Shown: one piece after another, positions 1 through 8,682 of the stretch
Layout: each line of letters begins with the position of its first letter
Numbering within the stretch: the stretch's first letter is position 1
Source: Thalassotalea sp. PP2-459
Lineage (GTDB): Bacteria > Pseudomonadota > Gammaproteobacteria > Enterobacterales > Alteromonadaceae
Direction of reading: 5' to 3'
DNA length: 64,000 nt
NCBI RefSeq assembly: GCF_001913705.1
Contig: NZ_MKQD01000019.1
Location: forward strand, 124,001 to 188,000
The notes under the pieces: generated by a model
What the model was told of the DNA's origin: nothing
What the model saw: the letters and a program-made list of their open reading frames with translations, nothing else
Databases searched by the model: none
Position numbers and translations under genes: made by a program

Positions 1-590
1 TGAGACTTAAGTGCATTGCTTTCCGGCGGTTCATCCCCCCATACTTGTTCAATAATGTCTGAGCGACTGACGGGATAAGGATAATCGTTAACAAGCTTTT
101 TCAATATGATAAAACCAACTTTTGTCAGTTTGATTGTTTGGCCATGCCAGGTTGCTTGGTGAGCTCTGCTATCTATTGATAAATGGCCACGATTGATGAT
201 GTGCTCTTCATGAAGTTGAGTGCGGCGAGATAAAGCATCACATCGCAATACTAGCTCCCTTAAATCAAAAGGTTTGGTTAGGTAGTCATCAGCACCTAAG
301 CTAAACCCTTTGTGTTTGTCTTCAAAAGAATCTCTTGCTGTCAGCATTAAGATAGGAGGGTTTATATTAGCCTCTTGTTTTATCGCTTTACAAACACTTA
401 GGCCATCAATATCGGGTAGATTTAAATCTAATATTATGACGTCGAATTTTAACCTTACAGCGAGATCTATTCCCAGTTTGCCTGTGGATGCATAATCAAC
501 TGTCCATCCATGACCTTCAAGGAAGCTTAAAATTTGCTTAGCAATAGCTTGATTATCTTCAATTAACAAAGCGGTCATTTTGTTATTCAT
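1..590 (-). CDS. OmpR-family response regulator, C-terminus cut by window edge
   Basis: A DNA-binding two-component response regulator; 196 codons are visible and the C-terminal end lies beyond position 1. The receiver domain covers roughly residues 5-115, with the acidic pair at 11-12, phospho-acceptor Asp55 in ILDLNLPD, the conserved Thr in LTARD and Lys in LTKPF. A winged-helix OmpR/PhoB effector domain follows from about residue 130, ending in a typical DIIEQVWG segment. The start at 590 is preceded by AAGGA at a good distance. The partner histidine kinase is probably downstream, outside the window. The divergent upstream region carries 11-bp-spaced direct repeats that fit binding by this family, so autoregulation is plausible. 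The signal sensed is not visible here. Confidence 0.93.
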   Translation of the reverse strand, partial: MNNKMTALLIEDNQAIAKQILSFLEGHGWTVDYASTGKLGIDLAVRLKFDVIILDLNLPDIDGLSVCKAIKQEANINPPILMLTARDSFEDKHKGFSLGADDYLTKPFDLRELVLRCDALSRRTQLHEEHIINRGHLSIDSRAHQATWHGQTIKLTKVGFIILKKLVNDYPYPVSRSDIIEQVWGDEPPESNALKS

Positions 591-633
591 GGATCATCCT
601 TTCTTGTTAAGACTGAGGGCAATATAACCACAA

Positions 634-728
634 TGAGGTGATTTAACGGTGAAGAAATAAAAGTATTTACCATAAAATATTTCCTTTTAAAATGAAAACA
701 ACTGCACTTCACCTCAATTTTACCTCAA
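634..728. promoter_or_regulatory. Putative response-regulator operator with 11-bp-phased direct repeats
   Basis: The octamer TCACCTCA occurs at 709-716 (plus) and as its complement at 634-641. Each copy has a degenerate second copy exactly 11 bp away: TTACCTCA at 720-727, and a GGTGA repeat at 648-652 matching that at 637-641. Direct repeats spaced by one helical turn are the usual binding pattern of OmpR/PhoB-family dimers. The sites lie between the divergent response-regulator gene and the lipoprotein gene at 796, so they could control either or both. Binding is inferred. Confidence 0.5.
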
Positions 729-795
729 CCCATTTATTCTTTCGCCATTAAAACAAGTTGCACAAATCATTATTTATATTTAGCGAGGGTTCAAT

Positions 796-1197
796 ATGAA
801 AAAAATCATTATTTTATTAGCCGTTGTGTTAGCGAGTGGCTGTACCAGCACGGCGGTACTGCAACAAGAAAAAAGTTCTCAGTATGGCGAGGTTACTTTC
901 TATCGTACAAACCAGCTGCAAGGCAGTGTGTCAGATACCTATATAGGTTGGAATGGAAAGTACTATTACACGTTATCTAGCGGCGAACAAATGACAACTA
1001 AAGTACCTGCTGGCTTTGTTGATTTTAATGTCAAAGCTATAGTCGATTTAGCCAACGAACTTTCGTTAGAAATTAAACCCAATCAACGTTACTGCATCAG
1101 TGTGGAGCTAAATCCAGAGAATATCATTTTAGTTAATTGGTTTGTGCCTGGATACCAGTTAAAAAGCATCCCATGTCCAACTGAAAACCTTGGCTAA
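796..1197 (+). CDS. Small lipoprotein, DUF2846-like
   Basis: A 133-residue exported lipoprotein. The N-terminus MKKIIILLAVVLASGC is a signal peptide with lipobox ASGC, so Cys16 should be lipidated. The remaining ~115 residues are beta-rich: a Y-R-x-N segment near residue 36, a Y-x-G-W-N turn, and a K-V-P-A-G-F-V-D-F stretch. This resembles the DUF2846 family of small lipoproteins of unknown function; the match is by eye. It is followed 39 bp later by the S41 lipoprotein gene on the same strand, so the two probably share a transcript. It lies directly beyond the 11-bp repeat region and could be a target of the divergent response regulator. Confidence 0.75.
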   Translation: MKKIIILLAVVLASGCTSTAVLQQEKSSQYGEVTFYRTNQLQGSVSDTYIGWNGKYYYTLSSGEQMTTKVPAGFVDFNVKAIVDLANELSLEIKPNQRYCISVELNPENIILVNWFVPGYQLKSIPCPTENLG

Positions 1198-1236
1198 GTT
1201 TTATCTGTTATTAATCGATTTGAAATAGGAGCAATA

Positions 1237-2700
1237 ATGAAGGTATTAAAGGGGATAATGGTTGGAACAATCACACTAATGCTTACTGCATGTGATGGCT
1301 CTTCAGGTTCCATGAAAGTTCCAATAAAAACTGATACACCACTGAATAAGTATCAAGGGATTTGGCTAGCACCTGCCTATGGTAAAGGCTTGGAAATTAA
1401 AGAAACTCAATTGACTTTGTTTGACTATACCAGTGACTTTTGTTTTGTTGACGAAGTGCTAAATGGGTTAGAAGAAGCAGATTTAATAGAAGCATTATCG
1501 TTACAGAACAATACTGAAATCGAACAAATGCTTGGTTACGGTGCTCGTGAAATTTACGCTCCAGGGATATTATTTAGTAAAGAGTTATCAATGCCAATAG
1601 CATGTGAACAAGGGTTTATGCCACAAGTGGGGAATGAAGAATATAGTGTAAATTATGAGCGAGACTTAACTTATTTCTATCAAACATTTAAAGAGCTATC
1701 TATTTCAATAGAACTTCAACAACTAGATTGGGAAAATATGTATATTTCAGCTCAACAACTATTAGCGGCAGATCCTACAGAGTTCACCCTAATTCGAGCC
1801 TTAGTTGATATGATCGAACCATTAAAGGATGGCCATACAGGAATTGGAGAGGAACTAGAGGTCAGTTTTCCAAACAAGCCCTATTTTACCACTATATTTT
1901 TTAATGAATTCCTTGAGCTTAATGGAATTGATCAAATAGAAAATTCAACTCAAGAGCAAGCTGCAATTGCTTATATTGTCGAACAAAATGACTTGATGAA
2001 CGATATTATCGTTGATTACGCCGAAAATGAATCAGACATAACCATAGGTGCTAATGAAAATTTAATGTGGTTTCAAGTTGATGGAATAGGTTATTTGCAA
2101 ATAGCTGGCATGCAAGGTTTCGCAGGTTCTGATGATGACGAGCAAGAGTTATCAATATTAGAGGCTTCACTTGAACAAGCATTAAATGATTTACAATATA
2201 CCAAAGGGTTAATTATTGATGTTCGCCGTAACAATGGTGGTCATGACTTTATTTCATTAGCTATCGCCAGTCGGTTTACTGATCAGCAAGTATTTGCTTA
2301 TCAAAAGCAGGCTCGCCATGGTAGTGCAAGAACACCGATAAGAGAAGTTCACATTTCACCCCGAGGCAATTTTCAATACCTAAACCCTGTCGTGTTATTA
2401 ACGAGTGCCAGCACTCTGAGCGCTGCTGAAGTATTTACAATGACGATGGCAAATCTACCACATGTCAATATCATGGGCGAAAGAACACAAGGTGAGTTTT
2501 CTGATGTCTTAGAAAAAACGCTACCATCAGGCCTTAAGTTTGGTCTTTCTAATGAATATTATCTAACAACACATGGCGAGTGGTTAGAAGGAAAAGGCGT
2601 TCCCGTAGATATTGAACATCCAGCTTTCGTTCGATCAGAGCGAAGTGCGCTAGAAGATCTAGCTTTAGAAGCGGCGTTCGAACTCCTCTCAAATCAGTAA
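1237..2700 (+). CDS. S41-family peptidase lipoprotein
   Basis: A 487-residue lipoprotein of the S41 (C-terminal processing protease/tricorn) family. The signal peptide ends in lipobox LTAC (Cys19). A divergent N-terminal region of about 270 residues precedes the S41 core: GYLQIAGMQGF near residue 285, IIDVRRNNGG near 327, and VLLTSASTLSAAE around 387-397, where Ser395 is the likely nucleophile. The segment GERTQGEFSD matches the family turn after the active site. No clear PDZ domain was seen. It is probably co-transcribed with the small lipoprotein upstream and ends before a strong hairpin terminator. A second S41 protein lies at 5932-7176. Substrate unknown. Confidence 0.88.
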   Translation: MKVLKGIMVGTITLMLTACDGSSGSMKVPIKTDTPLNKYQGIWLAPAYGKGLEIKETQLTLFDYTSDFCFVDEVLNGLEEADLIEALSLQNNTEIEQMLGYGAREIYAPGILFSKELSMPIACEQGFMPQVGNEEYSVNYERDLTYFYQTFKELSISIELQQLDWENMYISAQQLLAADPTEFTLIRALVDMIEPLKDGHTGIGEELEVSFPNKPYFTTIFFNEFLELNGIDQIENSTQEQAAIAYIVEQNDLMNDIIVDYAENESDITIGANENLMWFQVDGIGYLQIAGMQGFAGSDDDEQELSILEASLEQALNDLQYTKGLIIDVRRNNGGHDFISLAIASRFTDQQVFAYQKQARHGSARTPIREVHISPRGNFQYLNPVVLLTSASTLSAAEVFTMTMANLPHVNIMGERTQGEFSDVLEKTLPSGLKFGLSNEYYLTTHGEWLEGKGVPVDIEHPAFVRSERSALEDLALEAAFELLSNQ

Positions 2701-2713
2701 TTGAGTCTACCTA

Positions 2714-2753
2714 AAAAGACAAATAGCAGTGTATTGGCTGTTATTTGTCTTTT
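2714..2753 (+). terminator. Rho-independent terminator after the S41 lipoprotein gene
   Basis: A long inverted repeat starts 13 bp after the stop codon. AAAAGACAAATA at 2714-2725 pairs with TATTTGTCTTTT at 2742-2753, extended inward by GCAG/CTGT (one G-U pair) to about 16 bp with an 8-nt loop, and it ends in a T run. It closes the 796-2700 transcription unit. Confidence 0.8.
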
Positions 2754-2915
2754 CATTTCTTCATAGAGCGAGTTGTTCAAAAAAGCTATGGGATTTCACC
2801 TTTGTTTGACCTGTGCCTTGTGATACTTACCCCTAAATGTTAGCGAGTGCTAGTTAATCAAGCTGTAACTTCTCGTTTACGTGCTTTTTCATAAATAGAT
2901 ATAAAGGATTTTAAC

Positions 2916-4097
2916 ATGACGACTAATAACTTCTTAAAACTTAAATTGCTGTTGCCGATGCTCAGCGTAGCAATACTTTCAGCTTGTGGTGGTTCGGGGT
3001 CAAGCTCAAATGCTAGCACTAATCCGCAACCAACTCCTATAGTACAAGAGTTTGACTATCAAAAGCTTATAGGTAAAGCGATCAACAGTGATGTACCGGG
3101 TATTATTCTAGCAATTGATGGGCCTGAAACTACGTTTTTAGGTGCGGCTGGATTAGCGAATATAAATACACTAGAAACTATGCAAACTTACCATGCAATG
3201 CCAGCTGGAAGCGCGGGTAAAAAAGCGACCGCGCTTTTAACTGCGCTCTTACATCAAGATAACCTATTAGATATTGATAATACCATTGATACTTGGTTAC
3301 CTGACTCTCTGCTTTCTCAAATTGAATACAGTGAACAAATGACGTTGCGTCAACTGCTAAACCATACATCAGGTGTGTACGATTACCTTGATGATCGCAC
3401 TTCAGATGAGTGGTTTGATACTGGTTTTTCTGATGTTGAAACCCTTAAAACGGATGCTTATGCATTACAGTTTGCGTTAAATCGGCCAGCTTACTTTAAA
3501 CCTGGTGAAGGTTTTAACTATTCGAATACAGGTTACTTATTGGCTGGTTTAATTTTAGATGAAGTACTTGGTGAACATCATCATATAGCAATGCGTAATC
3601 GTATCATTGAGCCACTAGGGCTTAACGACACTTTCTATCTTGGTCATGAGAAAAGTTTAGGTGACATCATTTCTGGCTATGTAAATGATGACGGTGAAAT
3701 TATTAATACTAAACCCTTTTATGAAAACGTGGGGGTAGCAGATGCGCCACTTGCAACGACAGTAACAGACTTGTCTACACTTTTAAGAGCAATCATGACT
3801 GATGATACTATTGTCAATGACGACATCCGAGAATTATTGCTAGGAGAAGAAAGCATTAACTTAGTGGATGCAACGAGTCAGTTTTATGTTGGTTTAGGTA
3901 TGTTTAAAAACATATCTGGCGATTTCACCTTATACCACCATGGTGGTGAAGAAGCAGGATATAAAACATCAAATATTTATATTCAAGAAATAGACACGAC
4001 AGTGACAACCTTCTTTAATTGCAATGGAAATGCTGAATGCATGGAGCAAACCGATGAGTTGGTTCAAACCGTATTAAGTTCTCTACTTGAGGAATAA
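2916..4097 (+). CDS. Serine hydrolase lipoprotein, beta-lactamase class C-like (S12)
   Basis: A 393-residue lipoprotein of the class C beta-lactamase/D-Ala-D-Ala carboxypeptidase superfamily. The signal peptide ends in a lipobox at LSAC, followed by a Gly/Ser-rich linker. The catalytic signatures are visible: Ser99-x-x-Lys102 (SAGK), Tyr202-Ser-Asn (YSN), and His342-Gly-Gly in place of the KTG box. It is most likely an esterase, peptidase or peptidoglycan-related hydrolase anchored in a membrane rather than a resistance enzyme; substrate unknown. It has its own upstream region after the terminator at 2714. A second S12-like protein lies at 4785-5942. Confidence 0.9.
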   Translation: MTTNNFLKLKLLLPMLSVAILSACGGSGSSSNASTNPQPTPIVQEFDYQKLIGKAINSDVPGIILAIDGPETTFLGAAGLANINTLETMQTYHAMPAGSAGKKATALLTALLHQDNLLDIDNTIDTWLPDSLLSQIEYSEQMTLRQLLNHTSGVYDYLDDRTSDEWFDTGFSDVETLKTDAYALQFALNRPAYFKPGEGFNYSNTGYLLAGLILDEVLGEHHHIAMRNRIIEPLGLNDTFYLGHEKSLGDIISGYVNDDGEIINTKPFYENVGVADAPLATTVTDLSTLLRAIMTDDTIVNDDIRELLLGEESINLVDATSQFYVGLGMFKNISGDFTLYHHGGEEAGYKTSNIYIQEIDTTVTTFFNCNGNAECMEQTDELVQTVLSSLLEE

Positions 4098-4214
4098 ATA
4101 TATCGATAAAAATTAGAATTTAGATTGGTAAATAGAATAGTGTTGGCAATTGGTGCCAAATAAATATGCCAAGGAAGGCCTTATGTTTTTGATACAGATA
4201 TTCGTGACGAAAAA

Positions 4215-4715
4215 ATGAAAATGAACAAAGGAATTACAAGTTGTGTGCTTTGTGCCCTATGTATTATGCAAGATGCTTCTGCGTCATCGTTAGACTCAGA
4301 AACAGAAATTAGACATGTGATAGAGCAATTCCGTGTCAGTATTATTAATAAAGACAAAGCAGTTTTTAGCTCTCTCTTTTTTAATGAAAACATTCCCTTT
4401 ATTGCAGTTTTTAGTGAGGAAATGTTAGCACGCAAGCGAATTGAAAATCCTAAGTATCCTGCTGCTGTTGATTTTAGTCAGTTTGGCCCGCCAGTGAAAA
4501 TGTTATCAGGGGACAAAGCAGAAGAAGAAAAAATTTGGAATATCAAAGTACAAACAGATGGTCATTTAGCGAGTGTCCATTTTAATTACAGTGATCATGT
4601 GAGCGCTAGAAAGAGGGCGTGGGGTACTGAATCATGGAGCCTGGTTAAGGTTGATTCAGATTGGAAAATAACGTCCGTGTCTTTTACGGTCACAGAGGTA
4701 GAAGGTGAAAAGTAG
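4215..4715 (+). CDS. Exported NTF2-like (SnoaL/DUF4440-type) protein
   Basis: A 166-residue protein with an N-terminal signal peptide ending near ASASS (residue ~25), so it is probably periplasmic. The mature part has the cone-shaped NTF2-like pattern: a helix EIRHVIEQFRVSIINKDKAVF, a central strand region, and C-terminal strands ending in ESWSLVKVDSDWKITSVSFTV, the usual DUF4440/SnoaL ending. This fold serves as a ligand-binding or enzyme scaffold, so no specific function can be given. It sits between two secreted serine hydrolases on the same strand. Met3, two codons downstream, is an alternative start. Confidence 0.78.
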   Translation: MKMNKGITSCVLCALCIMQDASASSLDSETEIRHVIEQFRVSIINKDKAVFSSLFFNENIPFIAVFSEEMLARKRIENPKYPAAVDFSQFGPPVKMLSGDKAEEEKIWNIKVQTDGHLASVHFNYSDHVSARKRAWGTESWSLVKVDSDWKITSVSFTVTEVEGEK

Positions 4716-4784
4716 ATAACTATGTTCCTATCAAGTGATTATTATCAGGTTTTCTAACTAGACATCAATTGCGGAAGGTAATCT

Positions 4785-5942
4785 ATGAACGCTTTTATAA
4801 CTTTTGTTTTTGGTCTCCTCTTTACGCTTACTCTGCAAGCAAATGGTTGGAAGGCCGTTCATGATGAAATACAAACGCTTTTTAATGAAACACTGTCAAA
4901 TATAAACGTACACAGTGCATCATGGGCAGTCTATTCTCCCTCAAAAAATATTGATTATAGCTTTGCTGCAGGAAAATTCAAAAGCGGTGATAAGGTCACT
5001 AAAGCTAGTCCATTTTATGTTGCAAGTATTGGTAAAACATTTACGGCAACGGCTATTGCCATGCTTTACGAACAAGGCCGTTTAAACTTAACCGATAAAA
5101 TAAGTAAATATTTACCTGATAGAATTATCGGTGGAATACACCTGTTTCAAGGAAAAGATTATTCTCATGAAATAACCATTGCACAGCTTTTGCAGCATAC
5201 ATCAGGACTTCCCGACTATTTTGAAGGAAAAACTACTGATGGTAGCGCAAATGCGATGACCTTATTGCATTCAAATACAGAAAAACTTTGGACGCCACAA
5301 GAGATATTGAATATAGCAAAGCAGAATATGAAGCCACATTTTATACCTGGGACAGGTTATCAATATAGTGATACCGGCTATATTTTATTAGGTATGGTAA
5401 TAGAACGCGTGAGCGGTATGCATTTGCATGATTTTTTCAAGCAACATATTTTTATGCCCCTTAACATGAATCACACTTACATGCATTTGCGTGCTAAGCC
5501 TATTTTACCAACAAGTAGAATGGCTGAAATTTATGTTGATAATCTGGAAATATCGACCTTTAAAAGCTTAAGTTTAGATTGGGCCGGTGGCGGGTTGGTG
5601 TCTAACGCTCAAGATATCAATAGGTTTCAATTAGCGCTTTATGGATCAAATTTCCTAAGTCAAAGCACTTTAAAAAAGATGCAAAAATGGATACCAGAAA
5701 GCAAAGGCATTTATTATGGTTTTGGCTTACGAAAAGTTCATATAAGAGAGCGGCTTCCTTCAGGGCCAGACTTATCAATGATTGGACACACAGGGAGCAC
5801 ATCTTCGTTCATGTTTTATTGTCCTCGTTTAGATGTTTATCTGTCTGGCACATTAAACCAAGCCAGCCAAGTTAAGCAGTCAATTGTGGCACCGATCAAA
5901 ATACTAACTTACATACAAAGGTTCGTCGAAAATGAAAAGTAA
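4785..5942 (+). CDS. Periplasmic serine hydrolase, beta-lactamase class C-like (S12)
   Basis: A 385-residue exported enzyme of the S12/beta-lactamase class C superfamily. The signal peptide is MNAFITFVFGLLFTLTLQA. The three catalytic motifs are Ser81-x-x-Lys84 (SIGK), Tyr194-Ser-Asp (YSD) and His335-Thr-Gly (HTG). The HTSGLPDYF segment near residue 145 is also characteristic. It has no lipobox, unlike its paralogue at 2916-4097, so it is probably soluble in the periplasm or secreted. Its last 11 bases overlap the start of the next gene, an S41 peptidase, which indicates translational coupling and a joint role. The substrate is unknown; D-amino-acid peptides or esters are typical of the family. 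Confidence 0.9.
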   Translation: MNAFITFVFGLLFTLTLQANGWKAVHDEIQTLFNETLSNINVHSASWAVYSPSKNIDYSFAAGKFKSGDKVTKASPFYVASIGKTFTATAIAMLYEQGRLNLTDKISKYLPDRIIGGIHLFQGKDYSHEITIAQLLQHTSGLPDYFEGKTTDGSANAMTLLHSNTEKLWTPQEILNIAKQNMKPHFIPGTGYQYSDTGYILLGMVIERVSGMHLHDFFKQHIFMPLNMNHTYMHLRAKPILPTSRMAEIYVDNLEISTFKSLSLDWAGGGLVSNAQDINRFQLALYGSNFLSQSTLKKMQKWIPESKGIYYGFGLRKVHIRERLPSGPDLSMIGHTGSTSSFMFYCPRLDVYLSGTLNQASQVKQSIVAPIKILTYIQRFVENEK

Positions 5943-7176
5943 ATTCATTATTGTTCTAGTGTTTATATCAAGTATTGCTTGCGCACAGAGCACGAAAAAG
6001 GAGCAATGGCTGTCAGATTTGGCTCTTTATCATCAAGCATTAGAAAGTAATCATATTGATTTATATCACCAAATCGATAAAGCAAGCTTCGAAAGCACCC
6101 TTAATACTATTAGTAAATCAATTGACCATCTGTCGGATTGGGAAATTGCTGTAAAGCTTATGCGCTTGACGCGTAAAATTGGTGATGGACATACTGCTGT
6201 TTCTATAACAAATTGGGAAACACATGCATTTCCAATGTCGGTTAAAAAGATCAGCAATCAATGGCGCGTCGTGAAAGTATCAGTAGATAAAAAGGAACTA
6301 TTGGGTGCAAGATTAGAAAGTATCGATGGAACAAACATTGAAGAGGTAGAGAGAAAGCTTTCGAACGTAGTTCAATATGTTGAAAACTCCCACTCTGAAG
6401 TGGTTCGCATAGGAAATTATCTTCCTATTAGTGAGCTACTTTATACCTTAAAAATTACTCAGTCTGCTCAAAAAGCGGTATTTGGGTTGGTAACAGCCGA
6501 CAATAAAAAGCTTAATTTAACAGTGAAAGCTTTACCTAAAAGCGAATTAGCACAGCAGCAATATGAACACTTAAGTATTCAAAGTTCAGCGGTTGGGAAA
6601 CCTAAAAATGCTGACTTTGATTATCTGTGGTATACAAACATTGAAGGTACCAAAGCAACTTACATTCGTTTTGACAACTACCCTAGTTTCGAAGAAGTGG
6701 TGGGTTTTGTCGAAAAATTGATTGAGTTTACAACGCACAATCAAAGTCAGCAATTAGTCATTGATTTGCGAAACAATGGCGGGGGAGATCTCTATATTGG
6801 ATTAGTGTTAGCAAATGCCTTAAATCTTGTTGATAGCGTTGATTGGAAAAATGGCGTGTATGTACTTACAAGTGGCGTTACTTTCTCTGCGGGAGCCAGT
6901 AACGCGGCACTGTTCCGTCAGTTACTTAATGCGCAAGTGGTAGGTACGCCAACGGGTTCAAATCCAACTGGCTATCAAGACATGGGCGAATTTGTTTTGC
7001 CAAATTCAAAGCTGCGTATTACTTATTCAAAACGTTTGTTCCGAATTCAAGAAATGATAACTGAAGGAGTTCAGCCAGACAGGCTGATAAAACATGATTG
7101 GGAAAGTTACTCACAAGGCGAAGATAATGTGCTAAATGAAGTGATCGAAAGTCTTGGTCATCTGCAAAAACCATAG
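5932..7176 (+). CDS. Exported S41-family peptidase
   Basis: A 414-residue S41-family protein, translationally coupled to the serine hydrolase before it (11-bp overlap). The N-terminus MKSKFIIVLVFISSIACAQS is a signal peptide, and SIAC may be a lipobox. A helical N-terminal region (about 20-100) includes LTRKIGDGHTAV, typical of S41 proteins. The core contains TYIRFDNYPSF, LVIDLRNNGGGD near residue 278 and VYVLTSGVTFSAGASN, where Ser319 is the likely nucleophile. This layout resembles IRBP/tricorn-type S41 proteins that lack an obvious PDZ domain. Cleavage targets are unknown; the coupling suggests it acts on the same substrate class as the S12 enzyme. Confidence 0.87.
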   Translation: MKSKFIIVLVFISSIACAQSTKKEQWLSDLALYHQALESNHIDLYHQIDKASFESTLNTISKSIDHLSDWEIAVKLMRLTRKIGDGHTAVSITNWETHAFPMSVKKISNQWRVVKVSVDKKELLGARLESIDGTNIEEVERKLSNVVQYVENSHSEVVRIGNYLPISELLYTLKITQSAQKAVFGLVTADNKKLNLTVKALPKSELAQQQYEHLSIQSSAVGKPKNADFDYLWYTNIEGTKATYIRFDNYPSFEEVVGFVEKLIEFTTHNQSQQLVIDLRNNGGGDLYIGLVLANALNLVDSVDWKNGVYVLTSGVTFSAGASNAALFRQLLNAQVVGTPTGSNPTGYQDMGEFVLPNSKLRITYSKRLFRIQEMITEGVQPDRLIKHDWESYSQGEDNVLNEVIESLGHLQKP

Positions 7177-7267
7177 TAATTAGCATATGAATAATGCTAC
7201 GAAATACAGTATCAAATATTTTAACTCAATTATTGAGTACTACTACCCACATGAAGAATTTATAAAT

Positions 7268-7771
7268 ATGGTTAGAAAATTAGTTTTTATCTCTCTTTTA
7301 TCAATTATGGTTGGTGCACATGCCGATGAAAAGACATTTGTTAAACCTATGCAGTTTTCTTTTGGTAGTACATTAGAGGACGTTAGGAGGGATATAGATA
7401 AAGAATGTTTATCCATTGAGGTTCAAAATATAACCCCCATAACTGCCCCGTTAGCTAAAACGTCACAAACTCAAATCAATTGCTCTGGCTTTATGTATGG
7501 CGGACAGGCAAGGAATGTAGAACTCGTCTTTCAAGACGATCAGTTAGATATTGTTTGGATTTTATTTCCAAAAGAAGAAAAGCAAGCATTTATATCGAGT
7601 TTTAAAACCTTGTACGGTGAGCCAACGATGGAGATCGATTATGGTGCTATTTTCCTTCAAGCAAATGCAGCGATTCGAAATGAACCCTCTGAAGTATTAT
7701 TTGCATCAAACCGTCAAGTTAAGGTGATGATGAGTATACTAAAACAACAATTAGCAAAACCTGAAAAGTAG
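7268..7771 (+). CDS. Exported protein of unknown function
   Basis: Not recognised as a known family. The reading frame is open from 7187, but the Met codon at 7268 begins a clear signal peptide (MVRKLVFISLLSIMVGAHA before DEKTF), so I place the start there, giving 168 residues. The mature part starts with a TLEDVRRDID helix, includes two Cys residues that could form a disulfide (in DKECLS and INCSGF), and has a strand-rich section QARNVELVFQDDQLDIVWILF. It lies on the same strand just after the S12-S41 pair and may belong to that transcript. A periplasmic location is inferred; no function is assigned. Confidence 0.65.
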   Translation: MVRKLVFISLLSIMVGAHADEKTFVKPMQFSFGSTLEDVRRDIDKECLSIEVQNITPITAPLAKTSQTQINCSGFMYGGQARNVELVFQDDQLDIVWILFPKEEKQAFISSFKTLYGEPTMEIDYGAIFLQANAAIRNEPSEVLFASNRQVKVMMSILKQQLAKPEK

Positions 7772-8094
7772 TCTTGTTATTATCCTAAAGAAGCGCTATT
7801 TGTCTATTAGAAGTATGATTTTGTATTATTACTAAACGGTTAGCGCCTATCAGGGATTATGCGAAAAATACGTTGTCTACATATAGGAATATTGATTAGG
7901 GCATTTATTCAATTAAGTGACTCAGTTACTGAAAGGCTTTATCGATTTCTACAAAACAACAATTTGAACACTGGTTTTGGTTGTTCAGTTTTTGTTCAGT
8001 AAAGTATGTCTTGTGATTTAACGAAAAAGCGTATAGAAAAATGCATAATTTATCGAAGGGAAAAGCGAACTTATTTTTGTTCGCTTTCATTTGC
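7772..8094. other. Intergenic region between convergent genes
   Basis: 323 bp without a supportable gene. It holds the hairpin terminator at 8062-8087 and a short direct repeat TTGTTCAG at about 7980-7998. The open frame on the minus strand through 7926-8129 crosses the terminator and has no protein-like features. Nothing else was recognised. Confidence 0.6.
8062..8087 (-). terminator. Hairpin terminator of the beta-barrel protein gene
   Basis: AAAGCGAAC at 8062-8070 and its exact complement GTTCGCTTT at 8079-8087 form a 9-bp stem with an 8-nt loop, followed on the minus strand by TTTTCCC. It starts 8 bp past the stop codon of the minus-strand gene at 8095-8682. The plus-strand side also has a T-rich flank, so it may work in both directions. 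Confidence 0.75.
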
Positions 8095-8682
8095 CTAGAA
8101 AGTGTATCGTAAAAATAAACTGAGTGCATCAGAGTCTGAGTATTTAACGTACTCAGTACCTATAGATAGTTTATCAAAGGCATAGTTTGCACCAAGGTGA
8201 TAGGCTTTTTGATTTGGTGCATCTTTTGTGTTCTGAAGTTCTAATCCTGCGTAAAGGCTGATATCTCTAGCTACCGAGTAATGAACAAAACCACTAGCAC
8301 CGTAATAGTCAACGTCAAAACCAGTGCGGCCGTTGTTATTGCTTAATTCAGCTTCAATGTTGCCGTAGTTCGCACGTACATCGAAATGCATTAGTTCAGA
8401 AAACGGTATGATGTAACCTAAACTTGCGCTCCAGCGGTCTTCTTCGAACTTAATACCATCCTCTGTATCGTTAAGATCTCGGTAGCGGAGTTCACCAAAC
8501 ACGTTTTGCAAACGCTTGCTAGCACGTACTTCAAAACCGTTTAACCCAAATTGGTCAATATCTGAGTATTCAGATTTGACAATTCCATGCGCTTGCAAAA
8601 AATTATAATCTTGTGAAGCGTTAGCAGAAAGTCCCCCTAAAATTAACGCAATAATTGAGAGGTTTGACACTATAGATTTCAT
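8095..8682 (-). CDS. Small outer-membrane beta-barrel protein
   Basis: A 195-residue protein with a signal peptide (cleavage after LSANA, residue ~23) and alternating polar/hydrophobic strands to the end. Strand-like segments include VFGELRYRDL, WSASLGYIIPF, FDVRANYGNIEAEL and the final SLFLRYTF; the terminal Phe is the usual outer-membrane insertion signal. Its size fits an 8-stranded barrel of the OmpA-transmembrane/OmpW class. No specific ligand motif was seen. It is a single gene followed by a strong terminator. Function unknown; an adhesin-like, small-channel or structural role is possible. Confidence 0.8.
   Translation of the reverse strand: MKSIVSNLSIIALILGGLSANASQDYNFLQAHGIVKSEYSDIDQFGLNGFEVRASKRLQNVFGELRYRDLNDTEDGIKFEEDRWSASLGYIIPFSELMHFDVRANYGNIEAELSNNNGRTGFDVDYYGASGFVHYSVARDISLYAGLELQNTKDAPNQKAYHLGANYAFDKLSIGTEYVKYSDSDALSLFLRYTF

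Noticed and set aside
4143-4159. TTGGCA-N5-TGCCAA dyad before the NTF2-like gene
   Set aside because: Short 6-bp arms without a linked regulator gene; could be chance.
7926-8129. Open frame (minus) running into the beta-barrel gene
   Set aside because: It crosses the hairpin terminator at 8062-8087 and overlaps the real gene in another frame.
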